The notes beneath the pieces were generated by a model that saw only the letters and a list, made by a program, of their open reading frames with translations, searched no databases and had not been told where the DNA came from. From Rhodohalobacter sulfatireducens (GTDB lineage: Bacteria > Bacteroidota > Rhodothermia > Balneolales > Balneolaceae): a DNA stretch of 64,000 nucleotides. This document shows positions 63,820-64,000 of this stretch, piece after piece. The position numbers and the translations under genes are program-made. Numbering within the stretch: the stretch's first letter is position 1; every line of letters begins with the position of its first letter. The DNA lies in the NCBI RefSeq assembly GCF_022012475.1, contig NZ_JAKLWS010000001.1, forward strand, positions 186,001 to 250,000, in the 5' to 3' direction.

Positions 63820-64000
63820 TCGTTTGTCTCGTTTCGGGTATCAAATTTCGTTAGATGGAATATACGATGATTAATGACAGACGTGAAACGTAAAACCGTA
63901 AGTATACTAAACTGCCGAATCTTTTAGCTCGAGTTTTATATGCCTGGAGTCATCCGATGAGTAATTCGAGTAGAAGTCCACAGATTTGATCTAATTTACT

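Noticed and set aside
63884-64000. Short minus-strand frame near the right edge (ending in KLELKDSAV)
   Set aside because: A stop lies upstream and only about 24-27 codons are open within the window; no homology evidence.

Overview
The window looks like chromosomal DNA from a marine-type member of the Bacteroidota/Balneolota/Rhodothermota group, most likely a Balneolales relative. Lineage hints are the GldA/GldF/GldG-like ABC exporter with its DUF4340 partner, the TPR–DUF4292–EnvC operon, a TTTG-N19-TAnnTTT promoter ahead of secG, mostly A-rich translation starts without strong Shine-Dalgarno sites, and moderate-to-low GC. The genus assignment is inference from gene content. No rRNA, CRISPR array or prophage was seen, and only one tRNA (tRNA-Phe).

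Layout. 0-5 kb: end of an MscS channel, then the overlapping GldA/F/G-like ABC exporter and a DUF4340 gene. 5-16.5 kb: an unknown wHTH-like protein, argS, a methyltransferase, a SAM hydrolase, dnaN, an SSS symporter, a DEAD-box-like protein that has lost its ATPase motifs, an SRAP/YedK-like protein that has lost its catalytic residues, and a second MscS channel. 16.6-27.3 kb: secG, ackA, a baeRF-like protein, an unusual Nramp-family transporter, a large surface metallopeptidase/propeller/barrel protein, a sulfotransferase and recJ. 27.4-31.65 kb: tRNA-Phe followed by a 4.2 kb accessory segment (a lipoprotein, a frameshifted lipoprotein, an hsdR remnant, a YgjP-type metallopeptidase) bounded by a 47-bp imperfect direct repeat that includes the tRNA terminator. 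31.7-40 kb: a sirtuin with a small membrane protein, a DUF4914-like protein, galT, unknown genes, a Tat-signal NIF3-like protein and a secreted protein. 40.1-42.9 kb: a cluster of TATCCAC (DnaA-box-like) sites in AT-rich DNA, then amt and a TorF-like outer-membrane protein. 43-53 kb: a quinone oxidoreductase, an SDR/aldehyde dehydrogenase pair, an M28 peptidase, a ChaN-like lipoprotein, and hemB, htpX, hemL. 53-54.5 kb: a RAYT (HUH transposase) enclosed by inverted 97-bp elements, and a pair of tiny paralogous membrane proteins. 54.5-64 kb: an MFS exporter, serA-like and lactonase genes, envC, DUF4292 and TPR genes, and ftsY.

How the parts fit. Most genes are housekeeping: translation (argS), replication and repair (dnaN, recJ), secretion (secG, ftsY), haem synthesis (hemB, hemL), ammonium uptake (amt with the TorF-like protein), acetate and galactose metabolism (ackA, galT), and envelope turnover (envC operon). 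The unusual layer is repeats and degenerate enzymes. A dispersed 97-98 bp element with 15-bp terminal inverted repeats has four further copies or near-copies besides the two that bracket its probable mobilising RAYT. A 135-bp element with 19-bp inverted repeats sits at the 5' end of the DUF4292 gene. Another short palindromic repeat appears both between genes and inside the signal-peptide codons of envC. Two proteins (DEAD-like, SRAP-like) keep their fold signatures but have lost their catalytic residues.
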